This document shows positions 36,738-44,755 of a DNA stretch of 52,426 nucleotides, piece by piece; positions within the stretch are counted from its first letter, which is position 1; every line of letters starts with the position of its first letter. The stretch is from Bacteroidales bacterium (lineage in GTDB: Bacteria > Bacteroidota > Bacteroidia > Bacteroidales > F082), in contig JAEEON010000070.1 in NCBI GenBank assembly GCA_016284305.1, forward strand, positions 1-52,426. The letters are read 5' to 3'. Below the pieces are notes generated by a model that saw only the letters and a program-made list of their open reading frames with translations, ran no database searches and was not told the DNA's origin. A program made the translations under genes and the position numbers.

Positions 36738-38957
36738 TTAACGATAACGTTTCTCCAGCTCAGCGCGATACTTGTCGGCAATTTCTTTAGCTAAGGCGAT
36801 TCCGTCGCCTTGAGGTTCGGCGTTGAATTGGCCAAGGCGTTCGCGCCACCATTGTCCTTCGTATTTGCAGATGCGGTCGTGATAGGCTTTCTCGTTGAAA
36901 GGTTTCTTAGCATCGATAGAGGCATTCACTTCTTTAAAGAACTCTTTCCAACGGTAGGCGTAATAGGTGGCGGTGAGGCCAGCCCAGGCGCGACTGGCGT
37001 ACTCGTTGAGCAAGGCGTCTTCCTCACCCCAAGTGGTGATGATGTTGCGGGCGTTGCTCTCGAAGTAGTCTTTGTCCTCCGCGGTGACGCCAATGGCTCG
37101 GGCATCGCGGATCCATCGTCCTACCAAGAAGGCGCTTTCAGTATTCAGGATGGCATCGGTGTCGTCGAGAATGGAGGTCATGATGGATTCTACCTCATGG
37201 AGTTTGGCGTAATCCTTTTCTTTGTAGGCTTTTACATAGTCGGCATAGAGGTCGCTGAAGTAGTTGCCCAGGAGCTGACGAGTGATGTTGACGGCATCGA
37301 AGTGACGGGCGCGGCTGTTGCAGTCCGAAGCCAGAATCTTGTCAAGGGCATCCAACAAAGTGATGTTATTATACTTATACGTCGGGGCGATGTAATATTG
37401 GCGGTATTCCTCAATATTGCCCATGGTGGGACGTTGGTTGATGCGTACGGTTTGTCCAGGGGAGGAGACTTTGTTATAGACGCTGTCGGCGAGCAGTTTC
37501 CAGGCGGCTCTCATGTTAGGATCTTCCATGCCGGCACGTTGGTCGGCAAGATGTTCCACCCAAGCCGGCACATCTTTGGTGAGTGGGCTGTCCCAGGCTT
37601 TCTCGAACACATATTCGTACATGAAGGGGTTGCAATCGAAGCCTTCCAGGGTGGAACCGATGCCCACGAAGTTGTCTCCACCTTTCTCGAAGGCGCGTTC
37701 GATGCGCACGTTGACGGTGTCGAGGTTGCCGACGAGCATCGAGTTGCCCCCGAAGTTGCCGAGATAACACCAGATGTAAGGCACGCCGTAGTAGCTGTTG
37801 GTGCGTTCCCAGATCGGTTGTCGCTCACAGTAATAATCGAGGAGCAGATGACGGTCCTTCGGGAACGAAGTGATGTAGGCTTCGATACGGTTATCCACTT
37901 CCCAGTACTGTCGCTCGTTCCAGAAAAGCCAAGTCATCTCCAGCCAGCGGCCTTCGGGGTCGGCGGCTTCGAGCGATTCATACACTTGACGGCTCACACG
38001 GCCTAGATATTCGGGGTCCCAGCTGGGAGGGATCATCTCGTTGAAGATGTCCATGCCATAGATATGGTCAGTGCCGTAGAACTCGGTCTGCTTGGCGATG
38101 AACTTCTTTTGGATCTCTGTATATAAAGGGGAAAGAGGATCGAGGAACTTGCACCAGCAAGTGCTGTCGAACCCTGCCCAGTCGCCCAACGAAGACAATG
38201 GGGCATCTGGATGGATCCTGGTGATGCAGGGGGGTACATGACCAGCGAAGCCAGGCAACACAGGTTTCATGTTTAACTCGCGCTCACGGGCTACAATCTT
38301 TTGTTGAAGTGCCTTTTGGTTTTCGAGCCATGACATAGGCAACGGTCCTCCCCAACGGTCGATGTTCTGCATTCGGTGCCAAGGCAGGTGTGCAGGACCG
38401 GTGAAGTAACTGCGAATTTCCTCGTCGGTGAGACCGAGCTCACTCCATACCTCATACCACACTGACTCCTGCCCGGTGATGGCCAACGGAAGGTTGATGC
38501 CATTGAGGGCCATCCAGTCGATGAAATGCTCCCATTGCTCCCAACTCCACCAAGGCATGGTGTAGCCAAAGGTGCAGTAGTTCAGGAAGAAACGTTCTGG
38601 AACACGGGCGGTCTCACTGACCTTTACGGGCACCATGGGCAGTTGTGGGGGCATCTCCAAGGCCTCTTCCATGAACCAAGGGAACTCGGCCTTGCAGTAA
38701 TATTTAAGGTAACGATTCAAGCCGACGGCCATGCTGTTGGCATTATTGCCACGGATGACGAGGTTGCTGCCTTTCCATTCAAACTCATAGCGGTCAATGG
38801 TGTCGTTGAGCCTTTCTAGCTTTATCTGGTCAGAGAACTCGGGAATCACACGGTTGATGAGTCCGCGCATGGCGAGGACTTCGGGGTCGGTCTCCTTTTT
38901 TTGGCAGGAGACACAGCACAACAGGGCGAACAGAGCAATTATTAATGTCTTTTTCAT
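36738..38957 (-). CDS. GH89 alpha-N-acetylglucosaminidase, lipoprotein
   Basis: The 739-residue protein releases terminal alpha-linked N-acetylglucosamine. The signal ends at CCVSCQ with Cys18 lipidated. Three parts are present: a small N-terminal domain, a catalytic barrel with RFFLNYCTFGYTMPWWSWEQ and IYGMDIFNEMIPPSW (Glu307 aligns with general acid Glu316 of human NAGLU), and an all-helical C-terminal domain. It is 12 bases downstream of the ROK kinase gene and so in one operon with the exosortase gene. Role: host or dietary glycan breakdown. Confidence 0.94.
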   Translation of the reverse strand: MKKTLIIALFALLCCVSCQKKETDPEVLAMRGLINRVIPEFSDQIKLERLNDTIDRYEFEWKGSNLVIRGNNANSMAVGLNRYLKYYCKAEFPWFMEEALEMPPQLPMVPVKVSETARVPERFFLNYCTFGYTMPWWSWEQWEHFIDWMALNGINLPLAITGQESVWYEVWSELGLTDEEIRSYFTGPAHLPWHRMQNIDRWGGPLPMSWLENQKALQQKIVARERELNMKPVLPGFAGHVPPCITRIHPDAPLSSLGDWAGFDSTCWCKFLDPLSPLYTEIQKKFIAKQTEFYGTDHIYGMDIFNEMIPPSWDPEYLGRVSRQVYESLEAADPEGRWLEMTWLFWNERQYWEVDNRIEAYITSFPKDRHLLLDYYCERQPIWERTNSYYGVPYIWCYLGNFGGNSMLVGNLDTVNVRIERAFEKGGDNFVGIGSTLEGFDCNPFMYEYVFEKAWDSPLTKDVPAWVEHLADQRAGMEDPNMRAAWKLLADSVYNKVSSPGQTVRINQRPTMGNIEEYRQYYIAPTYKYNNITLLDALDKILASDCNSRARHFDAVNITRQLLGNYFSDLYADYVKAYKEKDYAKLHEVESIMTSILDDTDAILNTESAFLVGRWIRDARAIGVTAEDKDYFESNARNIITTWGEEDALLNEYASRAWAGLTATYYAYRWKEFFKEVNASIDAKKPFNEKAYHDRICKYEGQWWRERLGQFNAEPQGDGIALAKEIADKYRAELEKRYR

Positions 38958-38969
38958 AGTTCTGATGGT

Positions 38970-40061
38970 TTACTTCTGTAGTTGATTCATGGCAAAGGCG
39001 TAGGCTCCGATGGCTACTGCCGACGATGTGCCCAGTTTGGTGATACCGACACCGACACGTTTGCTGGGGTCGTACCACACCTGCTGGTTGCTGAAGGGAA
39101 CAGTGATCATCTTGCCGGTTTTTTCCGTGAAACGAAGACGGTCAGCAGCATCTTCCAAGTTGAAAGCTTCGGTCTCCATGCGCGGTATGGTGTTGCCATT
39201 CTTATCGACGTAGGGGGTGTTGAGTTTCTTGATGAGCATGGGCATGAACACGGGCCAGGCACCGGATAGCCCACCACCGATGACCGCTAGGCCGTCGGTG
39301 AACCGGAGTCCGTTGCTGATGACATCGGCCAGCACGGTGCTGAGTTCGTCCCAAGCCTTTAATGCAGCCTCTCGATTGCCTTCTAGTTCTCCATTGGCGA
39401 TCTTGAAGATATCAGCTGGTTGGGGCGCTTCGTCGAAGGTGATGCCTGACTCACGGGCATATACCCTGCGAACTCCCCGTATGCTTACACTCTCTTCAGC
39501 GATAGTGTCGGGATAGAGGCAGTTGCGTGAGTTCCAGATTTCACCTCCTGCTGAGTTGTCGCCATTGAGCAACACCTTATTAATGACAATGCCACCTCCG
39601 AACCCTGTGCCTAAGGTAACTCCGAAGAGGTTTTTGTAGCGCTTGGGGTTGCCTTGCTGCTCCATCAACGCGTTTACGCTGGGGAGGAAGCCTCCCAGTG
39701 CCTCACCATAAACAAAGAGGTCGCCGTCGTTGTTGATGAAGACAGGCACCTTGAATTCGTTCTCAAGCATCTGCTTTAAGGCCACGCCGCCACGGAAGGT
39801 GGGCAGGTTGGGCAGGTCGCCGATGATGCCGTTAGGATAGTCGGCAGGGCCAGGGAAACAGAAGCTGATGGCCCTAGACTTGGCACCACATAGTTCCTCG
39901 CAACGGTGGAAGCCATCGAGGAGTTTTTGTAAGACACCCTCGAGGGTGGGTGCCGCCGACGGGATGGTGAACGGTTCGATGATTTCTTTGTAGTCGCTTA
40001 CCGCTGAGAACTTGAACCCCGTGCCACCGGCATCGAGGATGAAGATGATGTCGTTATTCAT
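38970..40061 (-). CDS. ROK family kinase-like protein
   Basis: The 363-residue product has the ROK fold: phosphate motif LDAGGTGFKFSAV (about 9-21), GVTLGTGFGGGIVIN (about 143-157) and a late ALGAYAFA-like end (AVAIGAYAFAMNQ). ROK proteins phosphorylate glucose, GlcNAc or ManNAc, or act as repressors; there is no HTH here, so a kinase is likely. The zinc motif CxCGxxGC seen in most ROK kinases is missing; the segment reads GGEIWNSRNCLYPDT. The ATG at 40061 overlaps the exosortase stop (ATGA), ruling out the much longer open frame. GlcNAc from the adjacent GH89 enzyme is a sensible substrate. Confidence 0.85.
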   Translation of the reverse strand: MNNDIIFILDAGGTGFKFSAVSDYKEIIEPFTIPSAAPTLEGVLQKLLDGFHRCEELCGAKSRAISFCFPGPADYPNGIIGDLPNLPTFRGGVALKQMLENEFKVPVFINNDGDLFVYGEALGGFLPSVNALMEQQGNPKRYKNLFGVTLGTGFGGGIVINKVLLNGDNSAGGEIWNSRNCLYPDTIAEESVSIRGVRRVYARESGITFDEAPQPADIFKIANGELEGNREAALKAWDELSTVLADVISNGLRFTDGLAVIGGGLSGAWPVFMPMLIKKLNTPYVDKNGNTIPRMETEAFNLEDAADRLRFTEKTGKMITVPFSNQQVWYDPSKRVGVGITKLGTSSAVAIGAYAFAMNQLQK

Positions 40062-40648
40062 GATTTGTCTTTTGTTTTGTTCTTGAATTTCTCTACCCAT
40101 AACACCCACATGAGGAAGATGATGAGGTAGAAGAACACCTTGAATACATAGTCGTGGGCGATGTGGAAGGTGTTGGGCCCAGGCCATTGAATCAGCATCA
40201 TCAAGATGCCACAGATGCGGACGACATTGGTCCACTCGATGATTACCAAACCTGCCGGGATGTACCAAGCCTTGTGCTTCCATGGACCAGGGAAGAGGAG
40301 CATCAGAAACAGCCAGTGAAGCCATTGCTTTAGGCTGGCGCATTCAGGTGCGACGACGATGCGGGCGAAACCGCCTTCCTTATCCAAAGCGGCGATGAGC
40401 CTTTCAGGTGTGATGGTGGTGATGTCGATGCCAAACACATGTTGCAACAGCCAACAGCTCTGGCCATATACCATGTCAACCGACCATAAACTCAACTTGT
40501 CGATAGCCCCCTTGATGGGCCAATAGCCGATGCTCTGCCACCCGAGATAGATGAAATGGAAGCTGATGATGAGGATGACAAACAAACCCACATCAACAAC
40601 ACTCCGGTTTTTCGGGTCTTTGATATATTCCTTTAGCGTGGTTTTCAT
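40058..40648 (-). CDS. exosortase/archaeosortase family protein
   Basis: This 196-residue membrane protein has about five or six spans and the exosortase catalytic pattern: Cys103 in APECASLKQW, Arg144 in TNVVRICG and His165 in HIAHDYVFK. Exosortases are transpeptidase-like enzymes that cut a C-terminal membrane anchor (such as PEP-CTERM) of exported proteins. Here it is the first gene of an operon with a ROK kinase and a GH89 glycosidase; no PEP-CTERM protein is in the window. The 83-residue protein at 88-339 has a similar tripartite tail, a possible but unproven target. The -7 box ends 4 bases before the ATG. Confidence 0.85.
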   Translation of the reverse strand: MKTTLKEYIKDPKNRSVVDVGLFVILIISFHFIYLGWQSIGYWPIKGAIDKLSLWSVDMVYGQSCWLLQHVFGIDITTITPERLIAALDKEGGFARIVVAPECASLKQWLHWLFLMLLFPGPWKHKAWYIPAGLVIIEWTNVVRICGILMMLIQWPGPNTFHIAHDYVFKVFFYLIIFLMWVLWVEKFKNKTKDKS

Positions 40649-40652
40649 GGCG

Positions 40653-40660
40653 CAAATATA
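40653..40660 (-). promoter_or_regulatory. -7 box for the exosortase operon, near-leaderless
   Basis: TATATTTG on the minus strand with only 4 bases before the ATG at 40648, so the transcript is probably leaderless. Confidence 0.65.
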
Positions 40661-40672
40661 GAAAAAAAACCG

Positions 40673-40680
40673 TACCTTTG
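40673..40680 (+). promoter_or_regulatory. -7 box for the mscS gene
   Basis: TACCTTTG on the + strand, 19 bases before the ATG at 40700. Confidence 0.72.
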
Positions 40681-40699
40681 CCAGCCAAAAAAATTAACC

Positions 40700-41608
40700 A
40701 TGCTTGAAAACGATACCCTGAAAGAACAAGTGAGCGAGACCCTCCAAGACACCTCTACCGTGTCGGCCATGATGGATACTTTTGAGAAAATCAAGGAAAC
40801 CCCTGTCAACGAATGGCTTCCCGAATTGGTAAAACAATACTTGGTGCCATTGGGAATCAAGCTCGCGGTGGCCATCGTTGTGCTCATCATCGGGCGATGG
40901 ATTATCAAGCTTATCAAGAAATGGATGGCTAATGGCTTGGCTAAAAAACATGCCGATGCCACCTTGCATGGTTTTTTCTCTAATCTGATTTCCATTGTTT
41001 TGAATTTTATACTTATTGTATTGATAATCAGTATTTTAGGTATAAACACTTCCTCTTTGGTTGCCTTGTTGGCATCGGCCGGCCTGGCGGTAGGTATGGC
41101 TTTGAGCGGGACGCTGCAAAACTTTGCGGGCGGTGTCATCATCATCATGTTCCGCCCGTTCAAGGTGGGTGACTTCATCTCTGCCCAAGGACAAGAGGGC
41201 GTGGTCAAAGAGATCCAGATTTTCAACACGATTGTACTTACCCCCGACAACAAGGTGATTCATATCCCCAATGGCATCCTTTCCACCGGAGTGATGACCA
41301 TCTTCACCAAGGAAGAGACTCGACGTGTCGATTGGACCGTGTCTATCTCCTATGGCGACGATGTTGACCAGGCAAGAGCTGCCTTGCAACGCATCTGTGC
41401 CAAGGATCAACGCATCCTGGCCGAACCTGCGGTCTTTGTGGCTGTGGAGAAATTGAACTCGAGTTCCGTTGACCTCCGGCTTAGGGCTTGGGTGAAATCA
41501 GCGGACTATTGGCCGGTGTTTTTTGCTATCAATGAAGAGATTTACAAGGTGTTGCCTCAGGAAGGAATCCATTTCCCGTTTCCTCAAATGGATGTGCATT
41601 TATCTTAA
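40700..41608 (+). CDS. small-conductance mechanosensitive channel, MscS family
   Basis: The 302-residue protein forms a tension-gated channel that protects against osmotic downshock. It has three spans; the pore helix is in LLASAGLAVGMALSGTLQNFAGGVIIIMFRPF with the Gly/Ala pattern of TM3, followed by the beta domain FKVGDFISAQGQEGVVKEI and the C-terminal alpha/beta domain. Length and order are normal for short MscS. It has its own promoter, divergent from the exosortase operon. Confidence 0.95.
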   Translation: MLENDTLKEQVSETLQDTSTVSAMMDTFEKIKETPVNEWLPELVKQYLVPLGIKLAVAIVVLIIGRWIIKLIKKWMANGLAKKHADATLHGFFSNLISIVLNFILIVLIISILGINTSSLVALLASAGLAVGMALSGTLQNFAGGVIIIMFRPFKVGDFISAQGQEGVVKEIQIFNTIVLTPDNKVIHIPNGILSTGVMTIFTKEETRRVDWTVSISYGDDVDQARAALQRICAKDQRILAEPAVFVAVEKLNSSSVDLRLRAWVKSADYWPVFFAINEEIYKVLPQEGIHFPFPQMDVHLS

Positions 41609-41946
41609 ACTTGGCAATATGACAAAAAAATGTTTATGTTTTAATCATTTTATACCATGACCATAGTAACTCAGTAAAAGTTGGATCCGAGTGCTACGTC
41701 CAAAGCCAGCAGCACGGACCGGCCTACCTCTTTAGCGTGGCTCTCCCAAGCCTTCAAAGTGCTGCAATCTATACTATGACCGGCATCCCTCATCGGACTC
41801 GATGGTTCGAGGCTGACGCTAGCTACAAGGGTTCGGCCTATTTTGACAGGTACTATCATTGGACTACTATACCAATATCAATATTCTCAATAATATTAGT
41901 ATCACTATTATGATTATTAGTATTAAAAATGTTTAACAATAAAATC
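41609..41946. other. gap of 338 bases before RHS cluster, possible gene remnant
   Basis: No confident gene. A 62-codon open frame on the minus strand (41671-41859, VKIGRTLVASVSLEPSSP ...) may be the remnant of an unknown gene, but no start signals are seen. The part at 41860-41946 is AT-rich with repeated AATATT motifs. The region is the border between core genes and the RHS cluster. Confidence 0.35.
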
Positions 41947-42468
41947 ATGAAAAAAATATTACCTATAGTTTACATCCTGTTTCTTTTGACATTTTCTTGT
42001 TGTGATCCTTTGGATTATCTTGCTTTTATAAACAACTATAAAAACACCATTTTCTTTACATCACCTGAGTTGCTTGAATCCGCATTGTATGACGATACTA
42101 TTATAATTGTTGATACAGATACAAGAAATTCATGGGTAATGATGGAGGTAGCACCAAGGGATACTAATGTGTTTGTGGAATATGTCGGAATAAGAAGCAT
42201 TGATGCGATATCATGGCGTAATGATACCATTTCCTTCTTTATTTTTAGTAAAGATACAGTTGATTTGTATTCATGGGATACTATTTTAAAATACAATATG
42301 TTATTGCAGCGTTATGATGTGAGCAAAACAGACTTTGAGGAATTGAACAAAACAAGTGGTTTCGCTTTTGGGATAACATGGTTCAACTTCCCTCCAACCG
42401 AAGACATGAAACACATCCACATGTGGCCACCCTACGGAACCTACGACAAAGATGGAAAAAAGAAATGA
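41947..42468 (+). CDS. putative RHS-linked immunity lipoprotein
   Basis: The 173-residue product has a lipoprotein signal (MKKILPIVYILFLLTFSC). I do not recognise the rest, which is beta-rich and acidic. It is AT-rich like the other lipoproteins beside RHS fragments and overlaps the start of the RHS pseudogene. In RHS clusters a small gene after each effector tip usually encodes an immunity protein, here likely placed on the envelope. That role is inferred from position only. The start at 41947 is chosen for the signal peptide. Confidence 0.6.
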   Translation: MKKILPIVYILFLLTFSCCDPLDYLAFINNYKNTIFFTSPELLESALYDDTIIIVDTDTRNSWVMMEVAPRDTNVFVEYVGIRSIDAISWRNDTISFFIFSKDTVDLYSWDTILKYNMLLQRYDVSKTDFEELNKTSGFAFGITWFNFPPTEDMKHIHMWPPYGTYDKDGKKK

Positions 42469-43085
42469 CAATTCACACTATGTCCGCATGGAACACGGCT
42501 TCACTGGGCACGAGCACTACGACCGCTTTGTTAAGGTGAGAGGTGAAAGGGGAAAGGTGAAAGGTACCTTCGGAAGCAAGACCCTTCAACAGCTAATTTC
42601 CAACTCACCTCTTCCCTTTCCCCTTTCCCCTTTCACGACCCCGACGGAAATTTCTTCGTCTTTGACTCCTGGATTGTCGGTTTTGTGAGTGGCCTTGTGA
42701 AAAATGGATCGTTGAAACAATCTTGGAACGATGCCAACCAGCGCGCCGCTAATGACCTTAAGATTTGGGGTGGCCTATTTGTCACGGACTCCAACAAAAG
42801 CTTTTTGAGCCGATCATGGGAGTTTGTCTCCAGATTCACCTGGCAATTACCTCAAACGTTTGTTGGATGGGGGCTCTCACAAACCAAGAATTTAGTTGGT
42901 GCCGTCGATAGGGGTCGTTATATCTGCCTGTTATCGGTGCATCAAGTTTATGTAGTGCAGCCGGAGACGGAAACCATAGACTGTTTTGGACAGAAAAGAA
43001 AGCCAACCAACGAGCAAAATGGTATTTCGAACTATATTATGAAAGTGATTGGAATCTCTTTGAGAACACTTACCCTACACATTAA
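42452..43085 (+). pseudogene. degraded RHS tip gene with metallopeptidase-like tail remnants
   Basis: Three remnants lie in three frames. Frame A (42452-42532) has the RHS core piece HGFTGHEHYDRF. Frame B has HDPDGNFFVFDSWIVGFVSG and NDLKIWGGLFVTDSNKSF up to about 42900, typical of Bacteroidota RHS C-terminal tails. Frame C ends with FWTEKKANQRAKWYFELYY and stops at 43085; this resembles the end of RHS-linked zinc-peptidase-like tails whose HEYGH segment is absent here. The piece of core from LINMNGRLYDP to the DPSGY motif is replaced by a purine-rich inverted repeat. A putative immunity lipoprotein starts 12 bases later. Confidence 0.75.
42543..42636. repeat. purine-rich inverted repeat replacing RHS core
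   Basis: Arms 42543-42564 (GTGAAAGGGGAAAGGTGAAAGG) and 42615-42636 are inverted with one mismatch in 22 bases, separated by 50 bases. The right arm ends directly against the RHS DPDGN codons. Confidence 0.85.
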
Positions 43086-43097
43086 ATTATAATTGAC

Positions 43098-43685
43098 ATG
43101 AAAATAACAAAAACAATAGTGTGTTTATATTTTTCATTGTTATTACTATTGATAACGTCCTGCAGAATGACAAGATTTTGTCCTGGATTTGACATGAATG
43201 ACTATAGATTTGTTTCATTTCGAACAAACGACACTTTAAGGTATGTTTCGAACAACACGACCACAATCGATTCTCTTATTTTGTTTGTCACTGATTTTTA
43301 TTGCGACGAGCCCTACGAATTCACCAATTATTCTATCTCTCCTGATTATGATTGCGAAACTGAAGCATACTACCAAACCAATATTTTAAATGGTATTTCC
43401 ATTTGGGAACATCAACAAGGTTATGCTATAGACGTACAGCTTGGCTCTGACCTATATTCGTTTTCATTCACCCATTACGTCAACCCACATACGGATACTA
43501 TCGATTCTGATCATGTATATTCACAAGATAAGATTGAGGTTGATGGTATTGAGTGTTTCACCCATACCATTACTGATCTGTCAGGAAATCGACGTTTTGA
43601 CTCTTTCACTAAGATTGAGAGTGTCGGTATCATAAGATTTCATGACAAAAAAACAGGAAAGGAATGGAAATTATTAAGAGATTAA
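43098..43685 (+). CDS. putative RHS immunity lipoprotein
   Basis: The 195-residue product has a lipoprotein signal (MKITKTIVCLYFSLLLLLITSC) and an unrecognised beta-rich domain. Its ATG lies 12 bases after the stop of the RHS tail, the same spacing as in the cluster on the right (14 bases at 51768-51783). This position and the AT-rich composition suggest that it is the immunity partner of the degraded effector. It remains intact although the effector is broken. Confidence 0.6.
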   Translation: MKITKTIVCLYFSLLLLLITSCRMTRFCPGFDMNDYRFVSFRTNDTLRYVSNNTTTIDSLILFVTDFYCDEPYEFTNYSISPDYDCETEAYYQTNILNGISIWEHQQGYAIDVQLGSDLYSFSFTHYVNPHTDTIDSDHVYSQDKIEVDGIECFTHTITDLSGNRRFDSFTKIESVGIIRFHDKKTGKEWKLLRD

Positions 43686-43903
43686 AAGCGGAGCGGAAGC
43701 ACTACCAGATCATCAAGCGAGAACATGGCCATGGAGACAACTATTATGGTTCCTTGTGGGGCAAAAGATTGAAGATGAGCCTGGTCATTAGTGAGAAGTT
43801 GAGGTCGTAGCCCGACATGAAGCGCTGGATGCGTGCCAGGGTTGATGGTTTCCCCACCTTGCGCAATGCGAAGCTTATTTAAACAGCTTCTAAGAAGTAA
43901 GAA
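43686..43903. other. 218-base gap with possible gene remnant
   Basis: No complete gene. One + frame reads KAERKHYQIIKREHGHGDNY through LVISEKLRS and then stops; a second piece reads RWMRARVDGFPTLRNAKLI. Both look like coding remnants of unknown origin rather than leader DNA. No promoter or terminator is clear. Confidence 0.35.
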
Positions 43904-44299
43904 TTAAAAGATTTTTCCGAAAGTGATGTGTTTGTTGAGGAAAAAGGGAAGAAAAGCCGTTAAGGCTATGGATATTCCCTTGGCTATCAACTGATTCCAT
44001 CCTGCTATGTCAACGCAAAGGTATAGAATGAGGGAGTTGATGGCCAAGCAGATGATCTGAATCAGATAAAAAGAGGTGAAACGAAGCACAGCCTTGTCTT
44101 CTTTCTTGAAATTGTATTTGCGGTTGAGGATGAAGCTGCACAAAATGCCGCAGTGAAAACCGATGATGTTGGCGTAGAGATACGGGATGTAGCGGTAAAG
44201 AAGGGCATAGATCAGGAACTCCAGTCCAGTGCTGACAATGCCAATGATGGCATACAAGATGAAACGGGGGTGTTTGCGATAAATGTCCTTTAACTTCAC
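43904..44299 (-). CDS. GtrA family membrane protein
   Basis: The 131-residue protein has four membrane spans and the GtrA pattern: [21 protein letters not shown] in the first span, a central [16 protein letters not shown] loop and [12 protein letters not shown] at the end. GtrA proteins help move or flip polyprenyl-linked glucose in surface polysaccharide modification. A GTG at 44299 is taken as the start, because the -7 box at 44319-44326 lies inside the longer frame that begins at 44350. No glycosyltransferase gene is adjacent. Confidence 0.82.
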   Translation of the reverse strand: MKLKDIYRKHPRFILYAIIGIVSTGLEFLIYALLYRYIPYLYANIIGFHCGILCSFILNRKYNFKKEDKAVLRFTSFYLIQIICLAINSLILYLCVDIAGWNQLIAKGISIALTAFLPFFLNKHITFGKIF

Positions 44300-44318
44300 G
44301 GTTTTCGCTTTTAAGGCG

Positions 44319-44326
44319 CAAAAATA
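44319..44326 (-). promoter_or_regulatory. -7 box for gtrA-like gene
   Basis: TATTTTTG on the minus strand, 19 bases before the GTG at 44299; it decides the start of that gene. Confidence 0.65.
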
Positions 44327-44360
44327 CCAAAAAAAGTGTTGTGTATTCAAAAAAAAGCTG

Positions 44361-44368
44361 TACTTTTG
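44361..44368 (+). promoter_or_regulatory. -7 box for rpmB
   Basis: TACTTTTG followed by CAGTCC, 47 bases upstream of the rpmB ATG. An AAAAGGA ribosome site is near 44402. Confidence 0.72.
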
Positions 44369-44415
44369 CAGTCCATTTTGAAGAAGACAATTGTAATTAT
44401 AAAAGGAATAGAGTC

Positions 44416-44658
44416 ATGTCAAAAGTTTGTCAAATCACAGGTAAAAAGACCATCACTGGCAATAATGTTTCTCACTCCAACAAGAGAACCAAGAGAACGT
44501 TCGAACCGAATCTGAAAATCAAGAAGTTCTATGTTCCGGAATGGGATGAGTGGGTTGTGCTGAAAGTCTCCGCTGCTGGTCTGCGCACCATCAACAAGAA
44601 GGGCGTCTATGCAGCCATCATGGATGCTGCTGAGAAGGGTAATCTTAATCGTTGGTAA
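44416..44658 (+). CDS. rpmB: 50S ribosomal protein L28
   Basis: The 80-residue basic protein matches bacterial L28: [27 protein letters not shown] at the start, [24 protein letters not shown] in the middle. It is a component of the large ribosomal subunit. In many Bacteroidales rpmB is followed by rpmG; here a terminator follows at once, so the gene stands alone. The ATG at 44416 replaces an artefactual longer frame that runs through the promoter. Confidence 0.97.
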   Translation: MSKVCQITGKKTITGNNVSHSNKRTKRTFEPNLKIKKFYVPEWDEWVVLKVSAAGLRTINKKGVYAAIMDAAEKGNLNRW

Positions 44659-44683
44659 TCCTTGTCGGTAAAAGGTAATATAT

Positions 44684-44714
44684 AGCTGCCGCGCTTGCGT
44701 GGCGGCTTTTTTTG
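44684..44714 (+). terminator. rpmB terminator
   Basis: A 10-bp stem AGCTGCCGCG / CGTGGCGGCT with loop CTTG and two wobble pairs is followed by a run of T. Confidence 0.92.
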
Positions 44715-44755
44715 TTTGAGAATACTAAACCATTGTATCCGACGTTATCCATCGT

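Noticed and set aside
38970..40343. 457-residue ROK protein from a start at 40343
   Set aside because: The N-terminal 94 residues would overlap the exosortase gene in another frame; ROK begins at 40061 with the phosphate motif.
41671..41859. 62-codon minus-strand gene
   Set aside because: No start signals, no family recognised; kept only as a possible remnant.
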